In this document: positions 16,524 through 26,543 of the stretch, in pieces
Layout: each line of letters begins with the position of its first letter
Position numbering within the stretch: position 1 is the stretch's first letter
From: Rhodospirillaceae bacterium
GTDB lineage: Bacteria > Pseudomonadota > Alphaproteobacteria > Rhodospirillales > Casp-alpha2
Assembly (NCBI GenBank): GCA_002696205.1
Contig: NZRL01000013.1
Span: 1-33,534 of the forward strand
DNA: 33,534 bases
Direction of reading: 5' to 3'
Translations under genes and position numbers: made by a program
The notes under the pieces: generated by a model
Seen by the model: the letters and a program-made list of their open reading frames with translations, nothing else
The model's database searches: none
Told to the model about the DNA's origin: nothing

Positions 16524-17399
16524 TCAGTCGCCGCCGGCTTGGCCGCTCAGCTTCTGAAGAAGGCCATCCAGCTGATCCAGCGATTTGTAGAATAAGGTGA
16601 CCGATCCGCCGGGCCCCTTGGAGTCGATCGCGACACGCAAACCCAACATATCGGACAGGTCCGTTTCCAGGGCGCGGGTGTCGGCGTCCTTTGCCTTCGG
16701 CTCGCGCTTGTTGGCGGCCGATGGGCCGCCCGGCGCCGCGCGCCCGGCCAATTGTTCGGTTTGGCGGACACTGAGGCCCTTTTCCACGACGTCACGCGCA
16801 AGCGCCGCCGGATCCGGCGCGCCCAAAAGGGCCCGGGCGTGCCCGGCGCTGAGCGATCCGTTGTCGAGCAGGCTTTTCACCGCATCGGGCAAGCCCAGAA
16901 GACGCAGCATATTGGCGACATGCGACCGGCTTTTCCCGACGGCCTGGGCCAGGGCTTCCTGGGTATGGCCGAATTCGTCCATCAGGCGTTTCAGGCCGAC
17001 GGCTTCTTCCAGCGGCGACAGGTCCTCGCGCTGCAGGTTTTCGACCAGGGCGACTTCCAACGTTTCCTGGTTCGACAGCGCCTTGATCAGGACCGGTACT
17101 TCGTGGAGCTGCGCCAATTGCGACGCGCGCCACCGGCGTTCGCCGGCGATGATTTCATATTCTCCGGCCCGGTCCGGATGCTCACGCACCAGGATCGGCT
17201 GCAACACACCCAATTCGCGGATCGATTGGGACAGGTCTTTCAGTTCGTCCTCGCGCATGGTGCGGCGCGGCTGATATCGGCCGGGATGAAGTTTGCCGAT
17301 GGCGATCTGCTGCGCGCCGCCCGTGCTTGCCGGGCTGTTGGTGTCGTCGCCCAACAATGCGGACAGACCGCGCCCCAGGTTTCTGCGTTTTTCCGCCAT
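16524..17399 (-). CDS. parB: Chromosome-partitioning protein ParB
   Basis: 291 residues. It begins MAEKRRNLGRGLSALLGDD, the typical ParA-stimulating N-terminus. The CTPase/ParB-N fold has LHPGRYQPRR and EYEIIAGERRWRASQLAQL, including the GERRWRA motif that binds CTP. ALVENLQREDLSPLEEA and the helix-turn-helix TQEALAQAVGKSRSHVANML read parS. The C-terminal dimerisation domain is at ~230-291, after a polar linker. ParB clamps onto parS, spreads, and loads SMC. Two perfect parS sites lie 1.7 and 3.9 kb away (19053-19068 and 21298-21313). The start is one base after the parA stop, so the two form an operon. Confidence 0.98.
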   Translation of the reverse strand: MAEKRRNLGRGLSALLGDDTNSPASTGGAQQIAIGKLHPGRYQPRRTMREDELKDLSQSIRELGVLQPILVREHPDRAGEYEIIAGERRWRASQLAQLHEVPVLIKALSNQETLEVALVENLQREDLSPLEEAVGLKRLMDEFGHTQEALAQAVGKSRSHVANMLRLLGLPDAVKSLLDNGSLSAGHARALLGAPDPAALARDVVEKGLSVRQTEQLAGRAAPGGPSAANKREPKAKDADTRALETDLSDMLGLRVAIDSKGPGGSVTLFYKSLDQLDGLLQKLSGQAGGD

Positions 17400-17400
17400 T

Positions 17401-18280
<880 letters not shown>

Positions 18281-18288
<8 letters not shown>

Positions 18289-19069
18289 GGCGTCTTTCAA
18301 TATCCGTCAATAGGAGAAGAACGCCCTCGGGATCGCTCACGCTGGGTGTCTTCGAGGCGGTCATCCTCCATGTTTTTTCCGAGTCGGTCAATTCCGCATC
18401 GGCGCCCCGGCCTTTTAAAAACAGAAGTTGTCCACTGGTTTTCAACAGGTTTTCCGACATCGCCAGCAATTTCGGCAGGGGCGCCAAGGCCCGCGCGGTG
18501 ATCAAGTCATAACGGTCGCCCGGCCCGTCGCCCATGGCATCCCCGACGGCCTCGATTCGTTTGTTGAGGACGCGCGCATGGGTGCCCATCACCCGATTGG
18601 CCTCGCGCAGGAAAGCGGCCTTTCGCCCGTCGCTTTCGACCAGGTCCAAACAGGTGGGCCGGGAGTCGGCCTGATCGGCGCCCTGCCCTTCCCCCGCCGA
18701 TCGGTCGGCGCCGACCCCGAAGGCCGCGAGGATCAGGCCGGGCAGTCCCGCGCCGGAGCCCAAATCGCAGACCCGCAGCGGCCCGCTCGGCAACAACGGC
18801 AACACCTGCCCGCAATCCAGGATATGACGGTGCCAGACATCGCCCGCCGTTGCCGGGCCGATCAGATTGATGCGGCGCTGCCATTTCAGAAGCAAGCCGA
18901 CGTAGGCTTCCAACCGCGCCCTGATCTCGGCCCCATCCGCACGTCTGTCCAACCCCAGGGCCGTGAAGACGGCATCGGGCATCGGTGATGTTTCGGGATC
19001 GGCGGCGCCGTCGGGGATCGGAGCGGAAGATGCGCCGGGTTCGGGGGGCGATTGTTTCACGTGAAACAA
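18281..19069 (-). CDS. rsmG: 16S rRNA (guanine-N7) methyltransferase RsmG
   Basis: 262 residues if started at the TTG at 19069, giving the N-terminus MFHVKQ that arises where parS is translated; ATG at 18982 (MPDAVFTALG) is an alternative giving 233 residues. The core shows KWQRRINLIGPATAGDVWHR, HILDCGQVLPLL, the SAM motif DLGSGAGLPGLILA, then LVESDGRKAAFLREANRVMG and LITARALAPLPKLL. The enzyme methylates G527 of 16S rRNA. An unusual hydrophilic insertion of ~17-21 residues (about 119-139: VGADRSAGEGQGADQADSRP) separates the SAM motif from the next strand. The gene starts 19 nt after mnmG and overlaps parA, so the cluster is operonic. Confidence 0.93.
19053..19068. promoter_or_regulatory. parS centromere site 1
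   Basis: A perfect 16-bp palindrome TGTTTCACGTGAAACA, the consensus ParB-binding site, extended to 20 bp by flanking AT/AT. It includes two bases of the putative TTG start codon and the first codons of rsmG, and lies just after mnmG and 0.8 kb upstream of parA. Confidence 0.97.
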
Positions 19070-19088
19070 TGAACGGACGGACGGCGCC

Positions 19089-20975
19089 TCAGGCGCTCAT
19101 CCGCGCGTCCCGCCGCTTGACGTGGCTCAGCAGGATCGTCAACGCCGCCGCGGTCACACCGGGCACCCGCGCCGCGGCACCCAGGGTCGCGGGCCGCGCC
19201 TGCTTGAGCTTCTCACGCACTTCGTTGGACAGGCCGGACACCGCGTCGTAATCCAGATCGTTCGGCAGGGTCAGTCCCTCATCCCGGCGGAAGGCCCGGA
19301 TATCCGCATCCTGGCGGGACAAGTATTGGGAATACCCGGCTTCGACCGTTAACTGGGCCATGATGTCCGGCTGGATATCTCCGGTCTCCGGCCAGTGGTC
19401 CATAACCATCTGCGGCGTCACACCCGGATAGGACAACAATGTCCAGGCACTGCGCTTCTGACCGTCCTGATTGACGGCGAACCCGGCCTTGGCCAGGGCC
19501 GTGGGGCTGGCCTCCAGCCGCTCGAGCAATCGGCGGCCCAGGGTCAGGCCCGTCTGTTTGCGGGCAAAAGCGCGGGCGCGGGGTGCCGCGACGCAACCGA
19601 TCCCCATGCCCAGCGCGGTCAGGCGTTGATCCGCATTGTCGGCCCGCAACTTCAACCGATATTCCGCCCGCGAGGTGAACATCCGATAGGGCTCACGCGT
19701 GCCCAGGGTCACCAAATCGTCGAGCATCACGCCGATATAGGCGTCGGCACGATCCAAGGTGAATTCCTTTGCCGGGCCGGATGCACCGCCCGCCCCCGCC
19801 AGAAGGGCCGCGTTGATCCCGGCGATCAAGCCCTGGGCGCCGGCTTCTTCGTATCCGGTGGTGCCGTTGATCTGCCCCGCCAGAAACAGCCCCGGCACCC
19901 GGTGGGTTTCCAGGGTCGGGCAGAGCTGACGCGGATCGACGAAATCATATTCGATGGCATAGCCGGGGCGGAACATCTCGGCCCGCTCCAACCCCGGGAT
20001 GGTCTTCAGCATCGCCAGCTGAACCTCCTTGGGGAGCGACGTCGAAATACCGTTGGGATAGACGGTCGGATCGTCCAGGCCCTCGGGCTCGAGGAAAATC
20101 TGATGCCGTTCCCGGTCGGCGAAGCGGACGACCTTATCCTCGATCGACGGGCAATAGCGCGGGCCCGTGCTTTCGATCTGCCCCGAATACATGGGTGACC
20201 GGCCGATATTGGCGCGGATCAAGTCATGGGTCGCGGGCGTGGTTTCCGTAATGCCGCACGGAATCTGCGGCGTCGTGATCTCATCGGTCAGGTAAGAAAA
20301 CGGCACCGGCGGGCTGTCGCCGTGCTGTTCGTCGAGACCGTCCCAATCGATGGTGCGGCCGTCGAGCCGCGCCGGGGTCCCGGTCTTCAGCCGCCCCAGG
20401 TCGAAGCCCAGGCGGCGAAACGTATAGGTCAGGCCGAGCGCCGGTTTGTCCCCGACCCGGCCCGCGGGAATGCGCGTTTCGCCGATATGGATCAGGCCGC
20501 GCAGAAAGGTGCCGGTGGTGATGACCACGGCGGCGGCGGAAAACTCACGGCCGTCGGTGGTCCGAACGCCGGACAGCCGCCCGTTGGCGCCAAAGATCAA
20601 ATCGTCCGCCCCGCCTTCGACAATGGTCAGATTATCCTGTTCGGCCAGGATGTCCTGAACCGCCTGGCGATAAAGCTTGCGGTCGGCCTGGGCGCGCGGG
20701 CCCCAGACGGCCGGGCCCTTCGATTTGTTGAGCATGCGGAACTGGATACCGCCTCGGTCGATGGCCCGGCCCATAACGCCATCCAGCGCGTCGATCTCGC
20801 GCACCAACTGGCCCTTGGCCAACCCGCCGATGGCCGGGTTGCAGGACATCTCCCCGATGGTCGCGGCCTTATGGGTGAGCAGAAGCGTCCGCGCGCCGGC
20901 CCGCGCCGCTGCGGCCGCCGCTTCGGTTCCGGCGTGCCCGCCGCCCACCACGATGACGTCAAAAGTCCGGTCCAT
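19089..20975 (-). CDS. mnmG: tRNA-modifying FAD enzyme MnmG (GidA)
   Basis: 628 residues from the ATG at 20975, which has AGGA about 9 nt upstream; the further upstream frame is unlike the family. The N-terminal FAD-binding motif is [71 protein letters not shown] and the second nucleotide-binding motif [13 protein letters not shown] follow. [20 protein letters not shown] and [16 protein letters not shown] are further signatures. With MnmE it adds a (carboxymethyl)aminomethyl group to C5 of wobble uridine 34 of several tRNAs. mnmE lies upstream on the same strand, separated by 0.5 kb that carries parS site 2. Confidence 0.98.
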   Translation of the reverse strand: MDRTFDVIVVGGGHAGTEAAAAAARAGARTLLLTHKAATIGEMSCNPAIGGLAKGQLVREIDALDGVMGRAIDRGGIQFRMLNKSKGPAVWGPRAQADRKLYRQAVQDILAEQDNLTIVEGGADDLIFGANGRLSGVRTTDGREFSAAAVVITTGTFLRGLIHIGETRIPAGRVGDKPALGLTYTFRRLGFDLGRLKTGTPARLDGRTIDWDGLDEQHGDSPPVPFSYLTDEITTPQIPCGITETTPATHDLIRANIGRSPMYSGQIESTGPRYCPSIEDKVVRFADRERHQIFLEPEGLDDPTVYPNGISTSLPKEVQLAMLKTIPGLERAEMFRPGYAIEYDFVDPRQLCPTLETHRVPGLFLAGQINGTTGYEEAGAQGLIAGINAALLAGAGGASGPAKEFTLDRADAYIGVMLDDLVTLGTREPYRMFTSRAEYRLKLRADNADQRLTALGMGIGCVAAPRARAFARKQTGLTLGRRLLERLEASPTALAKAGFAVNQDGQKRSAWTLLSYPGVTPQMVMDHWPETGDIQPDIMAQLTVEAGYSQYLSRQDADIRAFRRDEGLTLPNDLDYDAVSGLSNEVREKLKQARPATLGAAARVPGVTAAALTILLSHVKRRDARMSA

Positions 20976-21482
20976 GGACCGATATCCTGATTTGCCCCGA
21001 ATTAGGTCCCCATTCCGGCCCCTCGGCGGGCCGGTCCTCAGCGCCGGAATGTAGGAACTGTCCCCCGCCAAGTCAAATACCTTCGCAGGTCCCTTCGCAG
21101 AGCGCGGCCAAAGCCGCATCGGGCTGGAACGCCGCGATCTCTCCCGGCAATGAACGCGGGAACCACCCCGCCACCGGCATGGGCCGCCCCCTCTTCGCCT
21201 TCGCCGTCCGCAACAACCAGCAAACGTCTATCTTGACGGTTGTACCCACTGGCTGGCGCCGCATCACGGTCTGTGAAAACTGCGTCGGAGAGACGAATGT
21301 TTCACGTGAAACAATCTATCGCCGTGCCCATCATCTTCATCGTCATTCCGGACAGATCCGCCAATTCCCCAAATTTGATAAATCAAATAAGGAGATCAAA
21401 CTCACTTCAAAGAGATGTCTAGTATGATGATCTCACAAGAATGCCATATATATAGTGGGTCATCAGATAGGCTTTATAAAAA
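20976..21482. other. 507-bp gap between mnmE and mnmG, with parS 2 and AT-rich tract
   Basis: It includes parS site 2 (21298-21313). From about 21355 to 21485 composition turns sharply AT-rich (for example AAATTTGATAAATCAAATAA and CCATATATATAG), unlike the rest of the window. The AT-rich part abuts the mnmE stop; on the minus strand it lies downstream of mnmE, and it may carry the promoter region of mnmG or a loading site. The only small frames (such as 21073-21267, minus) are not convincing. Confidence 0.55.
21298..21313. promoter_or_regulatory. parS centromere site 2
   Basis: A second perfect TGTTTCACGTGAAACA palindrome in the noncoding DNA between mnmE and mnmG, 2.2 kb from site 1. It is followed by the AT-rich tract and lies about 11 kb from the probable oriC. 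Confidence 0.97.
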
Positions 21483-22850
21483 TCACTTTCCGATACAAAA
21501 GTCCGAAAAGATCACGTCGAGCAAATCCTCCACGTCGACCCGCCCCGTGATCCGTCCAATCGCCCGTGCCGCGAGCCGTAAATCCTCCGCCGTCAATTCC
21601 GCCCCCCGGTCGGACCATCCGGCCAGGGCCGCTTCAAGCGATGTCCGGGCTTCTTCCAATGCATGGCGATGGCGTGCCCGGGTCGGTGCCGGCGCGGCAC
21701 CCGCCCCGGCCAGCGCCAACCCCCGAACCCGCGCCGTCAAATCGGCGAGAAACGCATCCACGCCGTCGCCCGTTTTCGCCGACAGCGGGCGCAGCACAGC
21801 GCCCTCGAGATCGGCCCCGTCGAACGAGCCGCCCTCCACGCCACCCAGATCGACCTTGTTCAGAAGCACCATGGCATTCCCGTCAGCCGCCAGTGCCCGC
21901 AGGTCGGCGGGTACATCCGGCCAATCCCCAGGCTCCAGCACCAAAAGCCGCAGGTCCGCCCGGTCCGCACGATCCGCCGCACGCCGCACGCCTTCCCGCT
22001 CAATCGCGTCGTCGCTATCGCGCAGGCCCGCCGTATCGGCAACGATGACCGGCACGCCCCCAAGGTCGAGATGCACCTCGATCACGTCGCGGGTCGTCCC
22101 CGCCGTTTCCGACACGATGGCCGCGTCCCGCCCGGCCAGCAGATTCAACAACGTCGATTTCCCTGCGTTGGGCCGCCCGAGAAGTGCAAGATGCACCCCG
22201 GACCGCAGGCGTTCCCCGCGCCGCCCATCGTCCAGATGGGCCGAAATCTCCCCGGCCAAGACCGCCAACCGATCCTGTGCGGCCCGATCGATTTCCTCCG
22301 GCAGATCCTCGTCCGCGAAGTCGATGGTCGCCTCGACATGGGCAATCGCCCCGATCAAGCGCTGGCGCCAATCCTCGTAGAGCTTTCCCAGGCTGCCCGC
22401 CGCCTGATCCAGGGCCTGGCGCCGCTGTTCCGCGGTTTCCGCATCGACCAGATCGGCGACGGCTTCGGCCTGGGTCAAATCCATCTTGCCGTTGAGGAAC
22501 GCGCGGCGCGTGAACTCCCCCGCCTCCGCCGGGCGCAGGCCGCCGATCCGCCCAAGGGCCGACAGAACGCCCTCGACTACCGCCGGGCCGCCATGCAGAT
22601 GAAACTCGGCGACATCCTCCCCCGTGAAACTGGCCGGGCCTTCGAACCGAAGCACCAGGGCCCGGTCCAAAAGATCGCCGGTCGCCGGATCGATCACATC
22701 CCGAAGCGCCGCCACGCGCGGCGCCGGCAGCGAAGCACCGGGGCACAGCGTGGATAGGGCATCGGCGGCGCCCCCGCCCGACAGCCGCACGACCGCGACA
22801 CCGGCGCGCGCGCCGCCGCTCGCCAACGCGAAAATCGTCGGGTCGGTCAC
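21483..22850 (-). CDS. mnmE: tRNA-modification GTPase MnmE (TrmE)
   Basis: 455 residues from the GTG at 22850 (VTDPTIFALASGGARAGVAV). A TTG at 22865 would add five residues and lacks a ribosome-binding site. The N-terminal formyl-THF-binding domain has FTGEDVAEFHLHGGPAVVEG, FTRRAFLNGKMDLTQAEAVA and DLVDAETAEQRRQA. The inserted G domain has GRPNAGKSTLLNLLAGRDAA, IVSETAGTTRDVIE, DTAGLRD and LLNKVDL. The C-terminal CIGK (FCIGK, stop) is the conserved tail that holds the catalytic cysteine. It works as a K+-activated GTPase with MnmG on tRNA U34. The gene is leftward, downstream of the ferredoxin-DUF6489 pair with a ~130-nt gap. Confidence 0.97.
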   Translation of the reverse strand: MTDPTIFALASGGARAGVAVVRLSGGGAADALSTLCPGASLPAPRVAALRDVIDPATGDLLDRALVLRFEGPASFTGEDVAEFHLHGGPAVVEGVLSALGRIGGLRPAEAGEFTRRAFLNGKMDLTQAEAVADLVDAETAEQRRQALDQAAGSLGKLYEDWRQRLIGAIAHVEATIDFADEDLPEEIDRAAQDRLAVLAGEISAHLDDGRRGERLRSGVHLALLGRPNAGKSTLLNLLAGRDAAIVSETAGTTRDVIEVHLDLGGVPVIVADTAGLRDSDDAIEREGVRRAADRADRADLRLLVLEPGDWPDVPADLRALAADGNAMVLLNKVDLGGVEGGSFDGADLEGAVLRPLSAKTGDGVDAFLADLTARVRGLALAGAGAAPAPTRARHRHALEEARTSLEAALAGWSDRGAELTAEDLRLAARAIGRITGRVDVEDLLDVIFSDFCIGK

Positions 22851-22981
22851 GGCCGGCCCGCCCAAGGGCGGCGGGATGAACGCGTTATCGACAGGTATTC
22901 GGATCGTCGGCCGGTCATGCGGTATGGCCTCTCATCCCCGGGCTCGGCAGCCATCCGGCATGGACGCCGCCCTCCCCGCCG

Positions 22982-23335
22982 TCAATCAGGATCGTCTTCC
23001 GGGCGCAGCATCAGGCCTTGGGCCCGCCCGCCGTCGCGCATGTGTTCTTCCAGAACGCGGTCGACGTCTTCCCGGGTCTCGCATCGGTACCAGACACCCT
23101 CCGGGTAGATCACCATCGTCGGCCCCAACTCGCATCGGTCGAGGCAGCCCGCGGAATTGATGCGGACGTTCTTGAGGCCCAGTTCCTTCGCCCGCGCCTT
23201 CATGTAGTCGCGCAACTTGACCGAACCCTTGGCCAGACAACTGCCGCGGGGATGGCCCGCGGGGCGTTCATTGGTACAGAAAAATACATGCCGGTCGAAA
23301 TACATCGGCGGATCGTCATGGCCGTCGGTGGTCAC
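22982..23335 (-). CDS. Thioredoxin-like [2Fe-2S] ferredoxin
   Basis: 117 residues from GTG at 23335 (VTTDGHDDPP), or 107 from the ATG at 23305 (MYFDRHVFFC). Four cysteines at 20, 33, 64 and 68 (HVFFCTN, GSC, NSAGCLDRC) follow the pattern of Shethna-type thioredoxin-like 2Fe-2S ferredoxins, together with KLRDYMKARAKELGL, TMVIYPEGVWY and EDVDRVLEEHM. These carry one 2Fe-2S cluster; partners are usually unknown. The putative GTG start overlaps the DUF6489 stop (GTGA), which suggests translational coupling. No electron-transfer partner is adjacent. Its role with DUF6489 is unknown. Confidence 0.88.
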   Translation of the reverse strand: MTTDGHDDPPMYFDRHVFFCTNERPAGHPRGSCLAKGSVKLRDYMKARAKELGLKNVRINSAGCLDRCELGPTMVIYPEGVWYRCETREDVDRVLEEHMRDGGRAQGLMLRPEDDPD

Positions 23336-23619
23336 TTCTTGTCGTCCTTTTTCTTGGTTTCGGCCTGGGCGTCATCGCCCGCCATGGCCGACATCTGATT
23401 CCAGAACATTTTCTGGATCTGCTCGAACCCCTGAACCCCGCCGGGGAACCAGGTGTTGAACATGGTCTCCGGGTCCAGCGCCGAGAGATTGGCCCGCATG
23501 CGCTCTTCCAAATCCTTCATCAAGGCGTCCTGCATCGGCTTCACATCGGGCAGGCCGAGAAACTTCCGCGCCTCTTCGGGCGTGCAGTCGATATCCACGG
23601 TAATCTTCATGTCGGACAT
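23332..23619 (-). CDS. DUF6489 family protein
   Basis: 95 residues from the ATG at 23619 (MSDMKITVDID); the ATG at 23610 (MKITVDID) is equally possible, since the AGGAGG lies 2 or 11 nt upstream of the two starts. The protein has MKITVDIDCTPEEARKFLGL, PDVKPMQDALMKDLEERMRA, NLSALDPETMFNTWFPGG and FEQIQKMFWNQMSAMAG, and ends in a Lys/Asp tail. This fits the small DUF6489 family of alphaproteobacteria as I recall it; the function is unknown. The overlap of 4 nt with the ferredoxin gene suggests they act together or share regulation. It starts divergently from the DUF255 gene. Confidence 0.78.
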   Translation of the reverse strand: MSDMKITVDIDCTPEEARKFLGLPDVKPMQDALMKDLEERMRANLSALDPETMFNTWFPGGVQGFEQIQKMFWNQMSAMAGDDAQAETKKKDDKK

Positions 23620-23830
23620 TGCCTCCTCGCGCGGCGGAACGCCGCCAGGGTCCATGCATCAACAGGGTCGGTTCATCCCTGGGGCCTTTGCATCCGAACG
23701 CCAAGACAGGTATGCCTTGAATGCACGGGCCGCAGCCCCAAACTAGCCAGGACAAGGCCCCCTTGGCAATCAGCCATCACCCGGCGCCGCATCATGACGC
23801 GCCGCCCACCACGCCCCGAAAGCCAGCGCC

Positions 23831-25903
23831 ATGACCGAAAACCGCCTCGCCCAGGAAACCAGCCCCTACCTGCTGCAGCACAAGGACAACCCCGTCCATT
23901 GGCAGGCCTGGGGACCCGAAGCCCTGGCCGAAGCCCGCGACGGCAACAAGCCGATCCTGCTGTCGGTCGGATACGCCGCCTGCCATTGGTGCCACGTGAT
24001 GGCCCACGAAAGTTTCGAGAATCCGCAGATCGCCGAGTTGATGAACCGCCATTTCGTCAACATCAAGGTCGATCGCGAGGAACGCCCGGACATAGACAAC
24101 ATCTACCAAAGCGCGCTTGCCATGATGGGCGAACACGGCGGCTGGCCCTTGACCATGTTCCTCACCCCGGCGGGCGAGCCGTTCTGGGGCGGCACCTATT
24201 TCCCGCCGGAGCCGCGTTACGGCCGCCCGAGTTTCCCCCAGGTTCTACAGAGCCTCGCCGCGACCTATCACGGCGAACCTGAAAAGATCTCCGAAAACGC
24301 CACCCGCATGCGCGACGCCCTCGCAAACCTGGCCACGCCCAAGGGCGGCGGCACCATCAGCCTGGACGCCTTGGACGGCATTACCGAACAGATGCAGCGC
24401 TTCGTCGATCCCGTCAACGGCGGCACCCATGGCGCGCCCAAATTCCCGCAGCCGAATTTCTTCCAGGCCCTATGGCGCGCCCACCTGCGCAACCGCGGAC
24501 CGCTCTACCGCGAGGCCGTGACCGCAACCCTCGCCAATATCTGCCAGGGCGGCATTTACGATCACCTGGGCGGTGGCTTCGCCCGCTATGCCGTGGACGC
24601 CCATTGGCTCGTCCCGCATTTCGAGAAAATGTTATACGACAACGCTCTTCTGGTTGAATTGATGGCCGAAGTCTGGCCGTTCATGGAACCGGGGCCCAAG
24701 GCCGACCTGTTCAAGCAACGCACCGAAGAAACGATCACCTGGATGCTCCGCGACATGCGCTCGTCCGACGCCGGCGCACGGGACAGATCCGACGCCGACC
24801 CGGCCGCGCCCTATGCCTTCACCTCCGCCTACGATGCGGATTCCGAAGGCGTCGAAGGAAAGTATTACGTCTGGACCGCCGAAGAGATCGACCGCCTGCT
24901 GGGCGACGACGCGGCGCGGTTCAAAACGGCCTACGACGTCACGCCCGGCGGCAATTGGGAAGGCAACACGATCCTAAACCGCTCCTACGATTCCGAAGCC
25001 GGGCACCCGGACCTTGAAAGTTTCCTCGCCCGATGCCGCGATGTCCTTCTGCCGGAGCGGGAACACCGCATCCCGCCGCAACGCGACGACAAGGTTCTCG
25101 CCGATTGGAACGGCCTCGCCGTCGCCGCCATGGCAAAAGCCGCCGCCGTCTTCTCCCGGCCCGATTGGCTGACCGAGGCCGAACGCGTATTCGATTTCAT
25201 CGTCACAGAACTATCCGCCTCGGACGGGCGTCTTCACCACACCTGGTGCGCCGGGCGGGCCGCCCACCCCGGCGTTCTGGAAGATTATGCCAACCTCGGC
25301 CGTGCCGCCCTCGCCCTTCATCAGGCGACCGGCAATTCCGCCTACCTCGACCGCGCCCGCGCTTTCGTCGACACCTTGGACGCACATTTCTGGGATGATG
25401 CGAACGGCGGTTATTTCATGGCCGCCGACGACACCCCGGACCTCCTGACGCGGTCAAAACCTGTCCACGACAACGCCGTCCCCGCCGGGAACGGCACCAT
25501 GTTGGAAGTTCTCGCCCGCATGCATCTCGTCACGGGCGACAGTTCCTACCGCGACCGGGCCGACGCCCTGATCGCCTCCCTCACGCCTGAAGAGCCCGCG
25601 CAGCTCGCCCACCAACCGACATTCCTGACCGGTTTCGAAATCCTCGAGGCCGCCGTGCAAGTCACCGTCGCCGGGACGGGAGAGGCCGCCGACGCGCTGA
25701 TCGATGCCGCCCTCGCCTCAGGACACCCCCGCCTGGTTCTCAACCGAACCACCGACGGCAGCGATTTGCCCCCAAGCCATCCCGCCCTCGGCAAAGGTCC
25801 GGTCGACGGCACCGCCGCCGCTTATGTCTGCGTCGGCCAGACATGCTCCCTCCCCATCACCGACCAGACCGCCCTCAGCCAGGCCCTCTCGGCGCAAACC
25901 TAA
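23831..25903 (+). CDS. DUF255 thioredoxin-like protein (YyaL/SSP411 family)
   Basis: 690 residues. The N-terminal ~160 residues are the DUF255 thioredoxin-like domain: [49 protein letters not shown] (CxxC at Cys51/Cys54), [24 protein letters not shown]-like [15 protein letters not shown], and [11 protein letters not shown]. The remaining part is an alpha/alpha six-barrel resembling N-acylglucosamine 2-epimerase and cellobiose epimerase, with [31 protein letters not shown] and [17 protein letters not shown]. The substrate and reaction are unknown; the family is widespread, including human SPATA20. There is no signal peptide. ogt starts 24 nt after the stop, so these are probably co-transcribed. 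Confidence 0.93.
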   Translation: MTENRLAQETSPYLLQHKDNPVHWQAWGPEALAEARDGNKPILLSVGYAACHWCHVMAHESFENPQIAELMNRHFVNIKVDREERPDIDNIYQSALAMMGEHGGWPLTMFLTPAGEPFWGGTYFPPEPRYGRPSFPQVLQSLAATYHGEPEKISENATRMRDALANLATPKGGGTISLDALDGITEQMQRFVDPVNGGTHGAPKFPQPNFFQALWRAHLRNRGPLYREAVTATLANICQGGIYDHLGGGFARYAVDAHWLVPHFEKMLYDNALLVELMAEVWPFMEPGPKADLFKQRTEETITWMLRDMRSSDAGARDRSDADPAAPYAFTSAYDADSEGVEGKYYVWTAEEIDRLLGDDAARFKTAYDVTPGGNWEGNTILNRSYDSEAGHPDLESFLARCRDVLLPEREHRIPPQRDDKVLADWNGLAVAAMAKAAAVFSRPDWLTEAERVFDFIVTELSASDGRLHHTWCAGRAAHPGVLEDYANLGRAALALHQATGNSAYLDRARAFVDTLDAHFWDDANGGYFMAADDTPDLLTRSKPVHDNAVPAGNGTMLEVLARMHLVTGDSSYRDRADALIASLTPEEPAQLAHQPTFLTGFEILEAAVQVTVAGTGEAADALIDAALASGHPRLVLNRTTDGSDLPPSHPALGKGPVDGTAAAYVCVGQTCSLPITDQTALSQALSAQT

Positions 25904-25926
25904 GCCCCAGCCGGAGACACCCCGCC

Positions 25927-26385
25927 ATGGCCGATTTCTATACCTCGATGAATTCGCCTGTCGGGCCTTTGACCGTCTTCGAAACAGACGGCGCGATCAT
26001 CGCCCTGGAATGGGGCCGCGTGCCCGCCTCCCGTTCGTCGCCCCTCCTGAACGACGCGACCCGGCAATTGACGGCATATTTCGACGGTCATCTTGAAACA
26101 TTCGACCTGCCGATCGCCCCCGCCGGATCCGACTTCCAGCACCGGGTCTGGCAGGCCATGTCGGAAATTCCTTATGGCCGGACCGAAACCTACGGCGAAC
26201 TGGCCCAGCGCATCGGCGGCGTCGCACGCGCCGTCGGCGGAGCATGCGGCGCCAATCCGATCCCCATCCTCATCCCCTGCCACCGCGTCACCGGTGCCGG
26301 CGGACGAATGACCGGGTATTCAGCCGGCGAAGGCATCGAAACCAAACGGGCCCTGCTCCGCCTCGAAGGCGCCACCCTGATCTGA
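25927..26385 (+). CDS. ogt: Methylated-DNA--[protein]-cysteine methyltransferase
   Basis: 152 residues from the ATG at 25927. The C-terminal active-site domain has FQHRVWQAMSEIPYGRTETY, GELAQRIGG, AVGGACGANPIPILIPCHRV (acceptor Cys118 in PCHRV) and GYSAGEGIETKRALLRLEGA. The protein removes O6-alkyl groups from guanine by transferring them to itself, once. The N-terminal half is short and lacks the Ada metal-binding domain, so the Ogt type fits better than Ada. The start is 24 nt after the DUF255 stop; the following 158 bp are empty before qorA. Confidence 0.95.
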   Translation: MADFYTSMNSPVGPLTVFETDGAIIALEWGRVPASRSSPLLNDATRQLTAYFDGHLETFDLPIAPAGSDFQHRVWQAMSEIPYGRTETYGELAQRIGGVARAVGGACGANPIPILIPCHRVTGAGGRMTGYSAGEGIETKRALLRLEGATLI

Positions 26386-26543
26386 TCCGCGCCGCCCACG
26401 CATCTCTCTTTCCATTCGCCGCGCGAAGGCCCTTGCCCGATGGCCCGCCCATGACCAAGATGGCCCCACACAAACCAAACCCCAGACAAGAGGTCGCCCG
26501 GCACCCTATCCGCCGCGCCGACCCCAACCGGAGGATTTCCCGA

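Noticed and set aside
21073-21267. 64-codon minus-strand frame between mnmG and mnmE (ends [13 protein letters not shown])
   Set aside because: The amino-acid mix is protein-like, but there is no recognisable family, no clear ribosome-binding site, and an overlapping alternative frame exists. Homologues in related genomes would revive it.
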